This document shows, piece after piece, positions 52,801 to 64,000 of a stretch of 64,000 nucleotides of DNA. The notes under the pieces were generated by a model. It saw nothing but the letters and a program-made list of their open reading frames with translations, was not told the DNA's origin and searched no databases. Position 1 is the stretch's first letter. The number at the start of each line of letters is the position of its first letter. The stretch comes from Strobilurus pachycystidiatus (taxonomy: Eukaryota > Basidiomycota > Agaricomycetes > Agaricales > Physalacriaceae): NCBI GenBank assembly GCA_019915135.1, contig JAHLMK010000015.1, positions 1,302,001 through 1,366,000 of the forward strand. The letters run 5' to 3'. The position numbers and the translations under genes were made by a program.

Positions 52801-55800
52801 ATGGAATACAAGAGAGTAAGTCTCGTTGCTATCATCGCCGACGAAAGTCTGAATACATACTCTTCAGGCCTTTGATTTCACCGGCAATATCGAATCCGAC
52901 TTCGAGTCACAAGATGTGACTGGTATCAAGAGACTACAAGGCGAGGCTGGTGTATACAAGGCGCTTCGCCCCATCGAAGGACGGGACGAGGCGACCACCG
53001 AGGAATTTTACCTGCACAAGACTTACAAGCTGTACGTCTTGAAGGATGCCCTCAAGCAGCGGCTTATAAGCCGCAAACAACGCCAGGACGACTACCAAGC
53101 AACGAAAGGGCACGACTCTGTCAAGCCCATCGAGCTCTGGGATGCTAGGGGCCATCTCGCGAACGTGCCCAACATGTTGATACCCACATTTGATGAATAC
53201 GACGACGAGCAGCAGCTTAAACTGTGGACGGGCTTTGTAGGCAATCTTGAAGGAAAACCCCCTGCTGCGGTCCATAATCCGGTGTATGCGCGTTTTGCGC
53301 TGATGCCGGACGCATCCTTGCGCCAGACGATGAAGCTCTACTTCACTCCCCACGATCCTCCCTTTTTCCAGGTCGATCGCGGCATGCTCGAGACCATCGT
53401 CGCGAATAACAAGGATTCGTCGCCGTTCAAAATATGGCCCGAACCCGAAATTCTGGAGTACAAGGCGGCGGAAGACAAGGGTCTCAAGTTGGTCGGTATC
53501 AACTTCTTGCAGCTGTACGTCGTTTGGATGAGCGTGGATGACTACAAGAAGCTCTGGTCACTTGCCCCATGGAGCCTTACTCAGCTCCTTCTCCCCTTCC
53601 CTCCCCCCGCCTCAGAGCCCCCCACCGAATACGCGGACCTAGCAAAGCAAGTGAAACTAGGTCGGAACGTCGATGGGCTGGCGATCCCGATCACCTCTTC
53701 TAAGCTCACTGCTGCTAAAGGGAATCGAGATGGGACCACGACGCTTGCGATCATGGGGCTCAGTGCCACTGTGGTACGTTGACATTCGATTTTCGAGTGC
53801 TGGGCACTCACTGATACGTCGCACAGATCGCCCAGAAACTCTGGGGCAAGGACGCGCCTACAACTGGCATGGGCGGCAAGACGAAAACAGGCGAGCCGAA
53901 AACAGTAGAGGTATGAAGCTTTCTGCAAGTCCTCTGAATTCTGATCTGAATGTTCGAGATAGTGGTTACATCGAAGCTGTTTCGCTTATGGGGGACTGGA
54001 CGCCGGCGTTAGTTTGATCACTTCGAACAATCCAGGAAATCTGGTTTTTGGCTCCTGGGAAAGTAACACAGATATGATACGCGCCGAGAACGTCGTCTCT
54101 CACATGATGGTTGGTATCAAGAAGGGCCAGGGCGCAGACCACGATATCAACTTCAAAGGGATACTGACCACGACGAACATATACACTGGACCAGTTACGA
54201 GACGGGGACTAGAGAAAGACGATGCGACAGAAGAGATTCCGAAGTGGGTTGACGCAAAGAAATACCGTATGTATAGATGCACCCATTAAGTTCAATTTGA
54301 CTAACTGATAGATACCAGCCTGGCTTTCTTTTGCATTGCGATACCAATTTTCCGTGGTTGATCATCCGTCTCCATTGGTTTGTTCAAATGTCTGGCTGTC
54401 CCATGACGATACTAATAATTTACCTCGATAGGGCTATCCCATTGCTGCCGAGACAATGTTCGATCCATGGTCATTACGCGTGCCTCTACATATCGAGGCG
54501 CACATGGATATGCAGATTCTCCAGCACCTCAAAGACCAACTCTACCCCGTCGTCAAAACCGGCGCGGACACCTGGACATCGACGTTTAACGCGCTTACTG
54601 ATCAGGAACAGTCCTTGCCGCAATCCATGTCGAATTTGCCAATCCCTGCCTGGGACACGGACCTCCCCACACTCGCTTGGAAGGCAGCAATCAATGGCTT
54701 GCCCTCTCTCGAGCTCCCGGGGCTTGTCATCAAGAATCCTCAAGTCGCCCAACCACCCGACGAGACTGTGGGCCACAAGGACGAAGTCGAGTGGCATGCC
54801 GGATCCCACGAGACTGCCCCGACCAAGGATTCCTCTCCGCCTCCAGCTGTGCCTAGCGTCTTGGTTCCCGCAGAAGGCTTTGTTCTTGAGGGGGATATCG
54901 AGCTCTTCGGTGGAGCCCTTGTTGGCCGACTGGAGAAATGGCTCGGTCCTCCTCCGGAAGATGTCGTCGTAGGCAGTGTGCCTCCCTCGATCGAAAGAGT
55001 GACACTGTCGGGCGACTTCCGCCTCTCGACGCTTGTCCCGCTCCTGGCAGACACGCCATTTGACGATATCATCTTCCAGAATGTTGTTTTCTACCACCAG
55101 AACTATGCTTTCGACAGAACGAAGGCGATCGGGTGGCATTTCAATGCGGACTGGGTCATCGGGCCCTCTTGCGGCGTGCTGTATGACGTTCTTACGCGCG
55201 TCCTGCAAGTCGATCGACCAGTACTAGGTCTACATGCGGCGCTAGGGGAGCAACAGAGCTGGAATTCCCCACTCAGTCTTCACAGCTTCATTCTCGAAGG
55301 CGTGTTTTCCGGTCTAACGCTGTCCCCCATTTCTGGGTTGCATCTGACCTCCATCGGTGTTCGACTTATGGGTATCAGGGGCTTTGCGTTTTCTCCAAAG
55401 CCGCACTCGACCCTTTTGTACGGTTTTGGCCTTTTTGGAACGATGCAGCTGGACGTGCCAGGCTCTGTCATACCTCTTGATCTGAATTTTGAGATGGGTG
55501 TCGCAGGATCTACAGTCAACCTGAGCGCCGAGCTATCTGGTCAAATATGGGAGAATGCACTCGGTGTGCAAAACTTGCTGGTACGTTTACCTCCGATAGT
55601 CTACACATGTCGCTCATCACGAGCAATTCTAGCTCGAGGATGTCCTGTTCCGGACGTCGTTTTCAACAACTTCGCCCTGGGCCTCATTCGCATTTGATGT
55701 GTCTGCCACCTTTTCGTATCTCACGTCTCAAGCCGTTCTACAAGGCTCATATGCTTCTGGCGGCAACTTCGCTCTCGCGGCGGAGTTCAACAATTTCAGA

Positions 55801-58800
55801 ACTCGAGATCTTGATAGCATCTTCTACACACTGTTCTCCAACTCTCTGACGCTCCCTGATTTCGACGTACATATCGGTTCGGCTGCTTTGTCTGTTGTCT
55901 CGGGTGTAGGGGTATCCATGTCTCTCCGCAATGTGGAGATCGCAGGCTATACGGCCCTGGACGCCGCAGTCTCGTTCACCACCTCTGGCGTGTCACTGTC
56001 CGGCGCGATATCTAGCACGGTGATCAAGTTCGATGATGTATCACTTCGTGAGGCCGTCCTCCAAGTTTCTTTCTGGACAGCGCAGAAGAAAAAGCAGGTC
56101 GATCTTATGCTTGGTGGGACTCTCGACGTCGAGTGCCTCGATATGAGAGTTACGGCCGCTGTCCATCTGTATCCGGGTCCGAAGGGAGTTGAATGGGCAG
56201 TCGTGGCCGAGCTCAGCTCTCCCGAGCACTCCATTGCCCTCTCTGACGTTGTTTCCGAGGTCAAGGACAGCTTCCTTGACTTGTCCCTCAAGAGTGCTGT
56301 GTTTATTGCAGCATCCCAGGATGATTCAGCGATCAGCAAATCGTTCCCAGCTTACACTGTTCGCCAAGGTAACTATTCCCCTCCTTGGTCGGACCCCCGA
56401 GCTCACCTTGACGAACAGGCATTCAAGTCTCTGCAGTGATTGACCGTATTCCGCCTTTGAACGACCTACTTCGACAGGATGTCTCTAAACTCGTTCTGAG
56501 CGCAGGATGGTCAAAGGCATCCGGTTTCAATCTCGGGGTGTCCTTACCGGCTGCTTCGAGTCTGGATCTGGGAAATGGTATCAGGACGACTCCAATTAGT
56601 CTGGAAATTCGAACGCAGCCCGTGGAACTTGCTGTGATCGCCGGACTAACTGTACCTGTGAAGGATTCGACGCCTCTCGATTTCTCATTTGTCCTCGCTG
56701 CCAATGCCACTGGTGCGAACGCATCTGCGGAAATGAACGGCTGGTGGGTCAAGCCATTCGGAGTCGAACACCTCAAAATCGGGCCAACCGTGGCGTTGTC
56801 TATCGAAATCGTGTACGCTCAGTTTGTTGCTACCGGAACGCCGAGGTACGAGCGACACCTGCTTACCCTTGCAGTCTTTAATGGTTTCACACTCTAGCGG
56901 GTTTGGTCTGGCAGGTGGTCTCATGATTGGAAGTGTAGAAGCCCAAATGGCGATGAACATCAGCGAAGATCCCCAACGTAAGCTTGTTTTTATCTCTCCA
57001 ATTGACCCTCCAATTTAACTGTCCTGAAGGTCAAATGTTGTATGGATCGCTGAAGAAACTCGCGATATCCGACATAGTAACCTTCGCCGGCAAACTCATT
57101 CAACAGGACATACCCAAGATTGAGGACAACTTGTTCAAATTCGAGGAGTTGAGCATCTACGTCTGCCCGGTCGGGGTTGTCTTGGGAAGAACTTCTTATC
57201 CCCAGGGGTTCTCATTCAAGGCCGACATGATTCTCTTCAAGAAACGAGCCAACATAGAGTGCAGTAGGTCTCCAGTAATTGATTGCCCTGCTCCGCTGAT
57301 TCCTTCCAGATATCAACAAGGCAGCAAAATCAATCTATATAGCAGGCGGTCTGGATAACTTCGAGCTTGGGCCTCTATCTTTGCGCGGCATGAAAGGTCC
57401 GCGCGCAGAACTCCAATGTCATTTCGGAGTCTCCAAGCAGCAGCTGAGTCTCGATGGCGCAATCTCTCTTTTCGCAATGGAGGCACAGACGTCTGTTGAT
57501 ATGCAACTCATGCCGAAACCAGAGTTCAAATTCAAAACGTGAGGCATCTTCTTCATGATCTCTGCGACCCAATTCTTATGAATGATACATCCAGCCTTTT
57601 ACAATTCGGAAAACTCGTCGGGTTCCAACTCAACGCGGAACTGCTTGGATCTCTTGACTCGTCGATCCGAGACGCCGATTTCTCGCTCCATGCAGAACTC
57701 AACAGCGACATCCTCGATTATGTGTCGCAACAAATCGTCGAGCAGCTAGAGGTCGCTAAAGTGGCCGCCGCTCAAGGTCTCGCAGCAGCTCAGGAACAAG
57801 TCGAGACAGCGAAGAAGGAATGGGAAGCCGGCATTGCTGAGGCTAACCGTAAAGTCGATGCAGCATACCGAGAGTGGCAGTCGTACGAACTGCCTGTTCG
57901 GGCTTCTTGCCAGCCCATCATCGACCAGTACCTTTCCGAAATCTCCAGGCTCCAGGACAACGTCACCAGTGCCCGTAGGGAGTTCGATGGTGCTCTGCGG
58001 GTCGCTGAAGCAGCGGTTGAACGAGCCAATAACGAGCGTGATGCGGCTTTGGTGACTGCAGAACGCGGTATCCAGACTGCTCAGCGTGAAATGGACCATG
58101 GCATCGACGTTGCGCAACGAGCACTCGATTCCGCCAAAGCCAGTCTCACGTCGGCTTTTGGTGGCGCACAACGAGCCCTTGAAACTGCTCAGCAGCGTGT
58201 TTGGAGCCTTGAAAGTCAGATCCAGGGCGTGAAGAACATCATCGACGAGTACGAGCGTGCCTCTTGGCGCGAATTCTGGAAGAAAGGTGCCATTGCTGGT
58301 CTATGGGTCTCTGTTGGAACGCTGGAAGCTTCCAGAGGTATCGCACTCGGCGCTCTTGCTACTGCTAAGGCTGTCTTGGGTGGCGCGGAGTATCTCTCCA
58401 AAAATGCAGCCGTCGAAACTGCCAGTGGCGCTTTGACTCTCGCCGAATTGACAGGTTCTGCCGGTCTTGCGGCAGCACGGTTGACGTTGAAAGTCACCAA
58501 GGAGACTACCAAATTCGCTGTGGACCGTGCCATAGATGCTGTAGCGGGTGTACGAGTCGGCACACAGGCTGTTGCATTCCAGATTGCGATCGAGGCTCTT
58601 GAGCTGTTCAAAACCGCTAACAAGGCAGCTTACGAGGCAGCTGTTGAGGCCATCAAGGGATTGGTTTCTGCTGGCGCATATCTCGCCTATCTCGCGGCAA
58701 AAGCAGGCCTCCAGATTGCCATAGGCTACTCGGCCCTTCTCGAAGCTGCGAAGGCGACGCTGAAGTTGGCGGAGAAGACGTCCGATACTGTCTTGTCAGT

Positions 58801-59387
58801 TCTCCAGGCGTTGGCACGGTTCGGCGCGCAGGCGGTCAACGTCAAGTCCATCGTCCTTTCAGGTACTCTCCGCGGTGTCATTGGCATCCCGGGTGAGAAG
58901 AGCCGCCCTCTTTCTGCGGCGGTCAAGGGATATCTCATGGGCAATTGGTTCGACGTCTCAGTCACATTCGACTCAAGTGACATTGCCGCGTTCATCGTCT
59001 CGCTTTTCAAGAAGTAAGTAACTTGGTCTCCCTTCACATATAATGTCACTAATGATTGTTTTTGATAGGCTTTGGGACTTGATGACGCCCAGCTTCCGCG
59101 CAGTCGACCTTTCCCACGAGATGGCAGATAGCTTCGGTGCCGTCGCCCAGAGTGAGGGCGAATGGAAACGAGACGTGTCTCGCCCATTGCTCATCACTCC
59201 TCTCATCGACGTTGCCGACCAGCTGAAACCGCTACCGTTTGCGGTGGCTAAGAGCATGTTCATCGACAACCAACGACAGCTGTCTGGACAGTATTTCAGT
59301 GCCGACACTGTTTCCGAGTTGGCATTGCCAATGGTTCGCATTCCTCGTGGTCCATTCACGGCGACCCCGACGCGTGGCGCATATTGA
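52801..59387 (+). CDS. Very large protein of unknown function: beta-rich repeats plus a long Ala-rich helical, membrane-active-looking segment
   Basis: Thirteen exons and twelve introns (43-56 nt) give 5,964 nt and 1,987 residues with the frame kept throughout. Exon 1 is only 15 nt (MEYKR). Residues ~1-480 are mixed alpha/beta. Residues ~500-1400 are beta-rich with repeated amphipathic units (for example LSLHSFILEGVFSGLTLSPISGL, LLYGFGLFGTMQLDVPGS, FGLAGGLMIGSVEAQMAM). From ~1420 an Ala/Glu/Arg coiled coil (EAGIAEANRKVDAAYREWQS) leads into some 200 residues of Ala/Gly/Leu helices without charges for long runs (GAIAGLWVSVGTLEAS, SAGAYLAYLAAKAGLQIAIG). A beta end with TPTRGAY follows. No signal peptide. 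I do not recognise it with certainty; the beta part recalls the uncharacterised DUF6603 type. Lipid or pore interaction is a guess. Confidence 0.75.
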
Positions 59388-59745
59388 TGCAGAAGGCTAT
59401 TTGGTGTTGCGTTATGGTCCACTCTTCACTGTCGTACTCTGTAGCTGCCGACTTGATCGAAAGTTTACACTCAATCTTTTACCTGTCTATGTATATATAT
59501 ATCTGGGATAGTCTGCAATATATCTGACTTTGCGTTGGCAATCATCGCTTATTGGTGCTCACTTAGACTCGAATGAGAGACACTGGCAGGTCACCTCGCC
59601 GTAGCCCTGGGTATACAGGCCTGTGTCGATGGAGAATCTGGTAAAAGTACAAATATCATTCTTCTGATATACTCTCTGCGCCGATTAAAGAAAAAACCTC
59701 ATCGTTGATTACAGCCCATTTTTCACTAGAGATTCTACGCATAAA
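59388..59745. other. Convergent 3' flanks
   Basis: Between the stops of the giant protein gene and the DJ-1-like gene; A/T-rich with a TATATATATA run at about 59,491-59,500. No gene seen. Confidence 0.5.
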
Positions 59746-60662
59746 TCACCACGGGGTCCCACTAGGGAAGACCATTGGTTTATACACTTCACCTCGCTTC
59801 TCCTTGCCGCAAAGCAACTCGACGAGCGTCAATGCGAAAGGGAAGGTAGTGCCTTTGTAATTGGATGTGTGTGAGTTTCCTCTATGTTGTGAGCTGTAAG
59901 ATTGGAAACGTACCGGGGCCACGGCTGCGAGAAATGTGTTAGTCGTGTCGTCAAAGTTTAGTGGTGAACAAGTACCGACCTTGTGACAAGATGACCAGAG
60001 ATTACAACTGGGGCATCGGAGTAGTCAAAATCTTGGTTGCCTTGTTAGACCGCGCGTTTATACTTCGCCGGAGGACTTCGTACCATTGCTGAGTTGATCC
60101 TTAACGGAAGGGTGGGACGTCAACGACTGTCTCGGAAGACCAGAAGTCAATGCCGCGAGACTTCCTGCGGACTGTTAGTCATATAAAGAAAGGCAGGAGG
60201 CCGCCTTACCAGCACAAATCATCCCAACATATTTCTTCTGTTCGATGTATTCCTTGACCAAGCCCTGCACATCTAAAGATTTGGAAATTGTTTCTGCGCC
60301 TTTAGCGCCACCTGGAACTACCAGTAAGTCGTATTTGTCCTTGAAGCCAGATATTCAGCACGTTTGACGCGCATGGAATGGCGGGGTGGCGTACAGGCCC
60401 ACAAGCAGATACGTCGAGGTAGATATCGGGCAGGATGTTGATGCCGCGGGAGCCTTTCGCTGCTGGAGGGGATACAGAGCTCGAAGGGCTCGAGGTGTCG
60501 GGCACGTAGGCGGATTGAGTGGTGATCCCAGCACGGACGAAAGTGTCGTAGGTGATCGTACTGAAGCGCCCCGACTTGAGAGGAGGTACAAGTTGAAGGT
60601 AGGGTTACATACAACTCCATTTCCTCCGTACCATGTGCGAGCAATATAAGGGCCGAAGGCAT
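59746..60662 (-). CDS. DJ-1/PfpI family protein
   Basis: A class I glutamine-amidotransferase-like fold protein, with proposed glyoxalase/deglycase, chaperone or oxidative-stress roles. It starts MPSALILLAHGTEEME|FTITYDTFVRAG, the classic DJ-1 opening with the conserved Glu. A Ser/Pro-rich insertion (PDTSSPSSSVSPPAAKGS) comes before RGINILPDIYLD. Then DKYDLLVVPGGAKGAETIS and the nucleophile elbow MICAG|SLAALTSGL, with Cys as in DJ-1. LTSHPSVKDQL, VVISGHLVTSRGPG, TTFPFALTLVELLCGKEK and an end PSGTPW follow. Five to six introns of 45-65 nt split the gene, so no single frame shows the family clearly. About 200 residues. Confidence 0.88.
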
Positions 60663-61334
60663 ATTTAATTCAGAGTGGTGTGATGGTCAAAAGTAAGATT
60701 GTGGCCAGGTGATTGCGTCACCGCCGTCAAGAGCCCAGTCGTCGGAGAGTGCCGCAAATGGACATCAACGCTTTGCTCTGGACCACCACGGTAGGACTCA
60801 TTTACGACGAAGTACACCTGTACATGTTTTTCTTTCTGCGAAGATCTTGACTCTGCACTACTTGATGCTTGCGAAATCACGCGTTCGCTGTCTTTTTCCC
60901 GGCTCGCCTCTACATCATGCCAGACAAGAACGGTGTTGGCGTACCAACGAAATATTTAGGTCTAGGCTCAGCTTGGCACACAGGCTTCTACCACCGTTCT
61001 ATGGCCGAAGCCTACAACAGTCATCAAGCACTAGTGAATCACAGTGGCGCCAACCTTGTGGTTCTGTTAGGCGTATTACAGCGGGCCGACAGTCTCTAAT
61101 TCCGGCACATCTCATGCGTCGTAATTCTCTCGGTGTCTTGCTCCGGGGCCTATCTTGCAGAGTAGGGAGCCAATTTATGGAGTGCGTTGGGTTGACTTGA
61201 CCACTCATGCAGGTGCCATGTCTGACAGTCCGAGACTTGTCCTCATCACAGTGCGAATCCAAATCTTGACATGATCAGTGTTCTAATCAACTCCGGCTAG
61301 CTGAGTGACACCTACACGTTGTCGATACACCACC
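60663..61334. other. Intergenic region, no supported gene
   Basis: Promoter side of the DJ-1 gene and upstream of the small coiled-coil gene. Open frames on both strands lack motifs or joinable exons. Confidence 0.45.
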
Positions 61335-61705
61335 ATGTCCACGTCAGGCCTAAGGCCATCGGATGTAAGTTCGCGGGCTGACTACTAATGGTCTGCGCTT
61401 ACTTTCTTACGCAATGCAAGTCAGTAGCATCTCCGCCAGGCAATCTTCCCCTTGAAGCGGGCTATTTTGCGATCCTGGAGGAGTTGCGCGTAAGGGTTCA
61501 TGCGATTTGCGGGCATCGTTCTCCAACGTGTGCTGGATAGGCGATTCGTGCCCACCAAGTGGATTCCATCGCCCTCCAGCGGCAGATGACTCGGGATATC
61601 CATCAACTCCATGTCAAGCTGGAAGATGATGTTCGTCGTCGAATCCAAGAGATGCAAAACGTCAGGGACACGATTAGCGCCATGGGTGAGGAGATCCGGA
61701 GATAA
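61335..61705 (+). CDS. Small coiled-coil protein of unknown function
   Basis: Three short exons joined by clean introns (gtaagttcgc...atgcaag and gtaagggttc...ggatag). The product starts MSTSGLRPSD|SVASPPGNLPLEAGYFAILEELR|AIRAHQVDSIALQRQMTRDI and ends QEMQNVRDTISAMGEEIRR, about 90 residues. The second half is a continuous amphipathic helix suited to coiled-coil pairing. Exons of 32, 69 and about 160 nt and good splice sites make it a credible gene, but no family is recognised. Its role cannot be inferred from the neighbours. Confidence 0.6.
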
Positions 61706-62075
61706 CGTGAGGACGCTGCAGATGCTTGTCGAGGTTCTTCGCACACAACGGAGGATAATCACCACATACAGCATGCGCTTGATACGGGGCTGATTCGCGC
61801 CGTTTGAGTGGCCTTTCGGCGCCTCTAGCCCGCTGGCTGGATGCTACGCTTGGCGCTCGTTGGTTCTCTGAGGTCGAGCACAAATGAGTCTGGATTTCGT
61901 ACACCTTGTTAGAGGATGGGCAATAGCGTACTTATGCGAGTAGACTCAGATCAGAAGTAATATGGCCTGATCACGAATAATGAGCTTGATTTATTGATAA
62001 CGGAACGGAAGTAATAAGGCCGTGTTTGGCAGCAACGAAACTCGAAACTCCTTTCGCACCTTCCGTTCTTCGCTC
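61706..62075. other. Intergenic region upstream of UDP-glucose dehydrogenase
   Basis: Contains the 3' flank of the small coiled-coil gene and the promoter of the dehydrogenase. No TATA box is obvious; no gene seen. Confidence 0.45.
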
Positions 62076-63747
62076 ATGGCTCCCGTCAAGGTTCAGAAAA
62101 TTTGCTGCAGTGCGTTTACCTTCCCGCCATTGCTAGCAACGATGAGCTCACCGTCTTCCTAGTCGGTGCTGGTTATGTCGGTGAGCAGTTCGCTTCATGC
62201 ACGGCGGCGCGCGCGATCCTCAACGAAACAAGGTGGACCGACCTGCGCGGTCATCGCTCTCAAGTGCCCCCACGTAGCGGTCACCATCGTCGACCTCAAC
62301 CAAGACCGTATCGACGCCTGGAACAGCCCGGATTTCCAACTTCCGATCTACGAGCCTGGCTTGGAAGATGTAGTGCGCCAGTGCCGAGGACGCAACCTGT
62401 TCTTCTCGACGGACGTCAACAAGGGCATCCTCGAGGCCGACCTCATCTTCGTCAGCGTCAACACGCCGACCAAGAAGAGCGGTGTCGGCGCCGGCTTTGC
62501 CGCTGATCTCAAGTGTGTTTCCCCTCCTTCTACGCTGCTGTACCGCCATATCTGAGCCCACCACAGCTACGTCGAGCTCGCCACGCGTCAAATCGCCAAG
62601 GTTGCGACGTCGTCCAAGATTGTCGTCGAAAAGTCGACTGTGCCCTGCCGCACGGCCGAATCGATGCGCACCATCCTCGAGGCCAACTCCAAGCCCAACT
62701 GTCGGTTTGACATCCTCTCTAACCCCGAATTCCTGGCCGAGGGCACCGCCATCGACGACCTCTTCAGCCCCGACCGAGTCCTTATCGGCTCTCTCCAAAC
62801 CGAGGAAGGCAAGAATGCCTGCCAGTCCCTGACCGAAGTCTACGCCAACTGGGTCCCGAAAGAGCGCATTCTCAACGTCGGCCTTTGGTCGTCAGAACTC
62901 TCCAAACTCGCCGCCAACGCCATGCTCGCCCAACGCATATCCTCCATAAACGCGCTTTCTGCCATCTGCGAGGCCACCGGTGCCAACATCGATGAGGTCG
63001 CTCACGCCGTCGGATACGACTCACGGGTCGGTCCCAAGTTCCTAAAGGCCTCTGTCGGATTCGGCGGCTCCTGTTTCCAGAAAGACATTCTCAACCTTGT
63101 CTATCTCAGCGAGAGCCTGCATCTCCCCGAGGTTGCCGCGTACTGGCGCCAAGTTGTCGAGATGAACGAATACCAGAAGGCGCGTTTCTCAAAGCGCGTC
63201 GTGGATACCCTGTTCAACACGATCACGGGCAAACGTATCGCCGTCTTGGGCTTTGCATTCAAGGCGGACACAGGTGACACCCGGGAGAGTGCGGCCATCA
63301 CTCTCATTAAGAACTTCCAGAACGAGAAAGCTCTCATCAACGTGTACGACCCTCAGGTGCCCCATTCGCAGATATGGGCGGATTTGCAGGAGGTCAACCC
63401 GGGTGTGCCACTGGATACGCGTAAGTGACATCTCATACCTCGGGGTACTCGGTGCTGATGAGCCAAATCTAGTGCAAAAGCAAGTGACGATCTCTCCGTC
63501 TGCTCTTGATGCTTGCAAGAACGCAGAGGCAGTGGTCATCGCCACAGAGTGGAAGGAGTTCAAAGACATTGACTGGGAGGTCGTCTACTCAACCATGAAT
63601 AAGCCGGCGTTCGTCTTCGATGGACGATTACTCGTAGACGCCGAGAAGCTAAGGCAGATTGGATTCAAGGTAAGTTTCTTCTTGGTTTAGCCGTCACTAG
63701 TCTAAACATGGTCCCAGGTCACGACCATTGGGCGGGGAGGACTGTAA
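62076..63747 (+). CDS. UDP-glucose 6-dehydrogenase
   Basis: Oxidises UDP-glucose to UDP-glucuronate with two NAD+, supplying UDP-xylose and glucuronate for glycans of the cell wall and glycolipids. It starts [27 protein letters not shown], a Rossmann GxGxxG motif split over three exons. Next come [46 protein letters not shown] and [11 protein letters not shown]. The central domain has [33 protein letters not shown] and the catalytic Cys loop [20 protein letters not shown]. The C-terminal domain includes [19 protein letters not shown] and [12 protein letters not shown], ending VTTIGRGGL. Five introns of 45-55 nt; the tiny second exon has 18 nt. Length is that of the family and all key residues are present. 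Confidence 0.95.
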
Positions 63748-63798
63748 AACACCTTAGATAACACCTAGAAGCTTACACTCTCTTCTGGTCACATCCAG

Positions 63799-64000
63799 CT
63801 AGATGCTACTACCTTTGACGTCTTCTTCGGTCTCGGCTTTCTTCTTACCTACACGCATACCTGTAGTTTGTCTAGATCTGTTTCGTTGCAGCGGCGGGTT
63901 CTGTCTTATAATAGATCTTGATGTGTTCGGGATTGTATACCTGCTAAAGAGTGCGCGCACGAGTGAGGATTGCGACACTGAGAATGAGGACACTCAGTCG
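63799..64000 (-). CDS. Possible last exon of a gene entering from the right
   Basis: A minus-strand frame ends at a stop at 63799 after KKKAETEEDVKGSSI, a charged tail of the kind seen at protein ends, and opens toward the window edge through SRYTIPNTSRSIIRQNPPLQRNRSRQ. Acceptor-like ACAG and donor-like GTAAG sequences lie inside, so the real exon boundaries are unclear. It would converge with the dehydrogenase gene. No family can be named from so short a piece. Confidence 0.25.

Noticed and set aside
61421..61774. Minus-strand frame opposite the small coiled-coil gene
   Set aside because: The plus strand has three exons with clean splice sites and a continuous amphipathic helix; the minus frame has neither.

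Overview
The window is a piece of a basidiomycete (probably Agaricomycete) genome. Genes are dense and cut by many short GT-AG introns of about 43-60 nt. Families typical of mushroom-forming fungi are present: an AA9-like polysaccharide monooxygenase, an F-box/LRR protein, an ankyrin protein with an F-box-like head, and a hAT-type DNA transposon. All gene spans below run from start to stop codon of a spliced model I assembled by hand. Several models were checked by confirming that the summed exon length is divisible by three and that conserved motifs join across introns.

Layout. 1-6.2 kb: 3' end of a CAF-1 p60-like chromatin gene, a gene-poor stretch with one possible small secreted peptide, then mannose-6-phosphate isomerase divergent from a NOSIP-like RING/U-box protein. 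6.2-14 kb: a membrane-anchored extracellular-domain protein, a CNNM/Mam3-type (DUF21-CBS) membrane protein containing a 3-nt exon, and a USP-like ubiquitin-binding protein that lacks recognisable catalytic residues. 14.6-22.2 kb: AA9-like LPMO, MFS transporter, and an SDE3/MOV10-like RNA helicase. 22.5-30 kb: serine palmitoyltransferase subunit 2, a class III (GABA-type) aminotransferase, and a disordered protein with four tandem peptide repeats. 30.3-46.3 kb: bHLH factor, cytochrome P450, TMA22/DENR, a low-complexity nuclear protein, a CYSTM-like mini-protein, a tail-anchored protein, F-box/LRR, an ankyrin protein whose start codon overlaps the stop of the upstream gene, and a tRNA-Ala(CGC) with an intron. 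46.3-51.8 kb: a complete 5,463-bp DNA transposon with 17-bp terminal inverted repeats and a perfect 8-bp target duplication. It encodes one 1,422-residue protein that joins an Ulp1-like cysteine protease to a hAT transposase. 52.8-59.4 kb: a 1,987-residue beta-rich/Ala-rich-helical protein I cannot name. 59.7-63.8 kb: DJ-1/PfpI protein, a small coiled-coil protein and UDP-glucose 6-dehydrogenase.

Most of the window is ordinary chromosomal gene content without operon logic. The transposon and the giant orphan protein are the most unusual units. The microexon cluster in the CNNM gene, the stop/start overlap near 45,044 and the paired CACGTG sites in the transposon ends are the most unusual small-scale structures.
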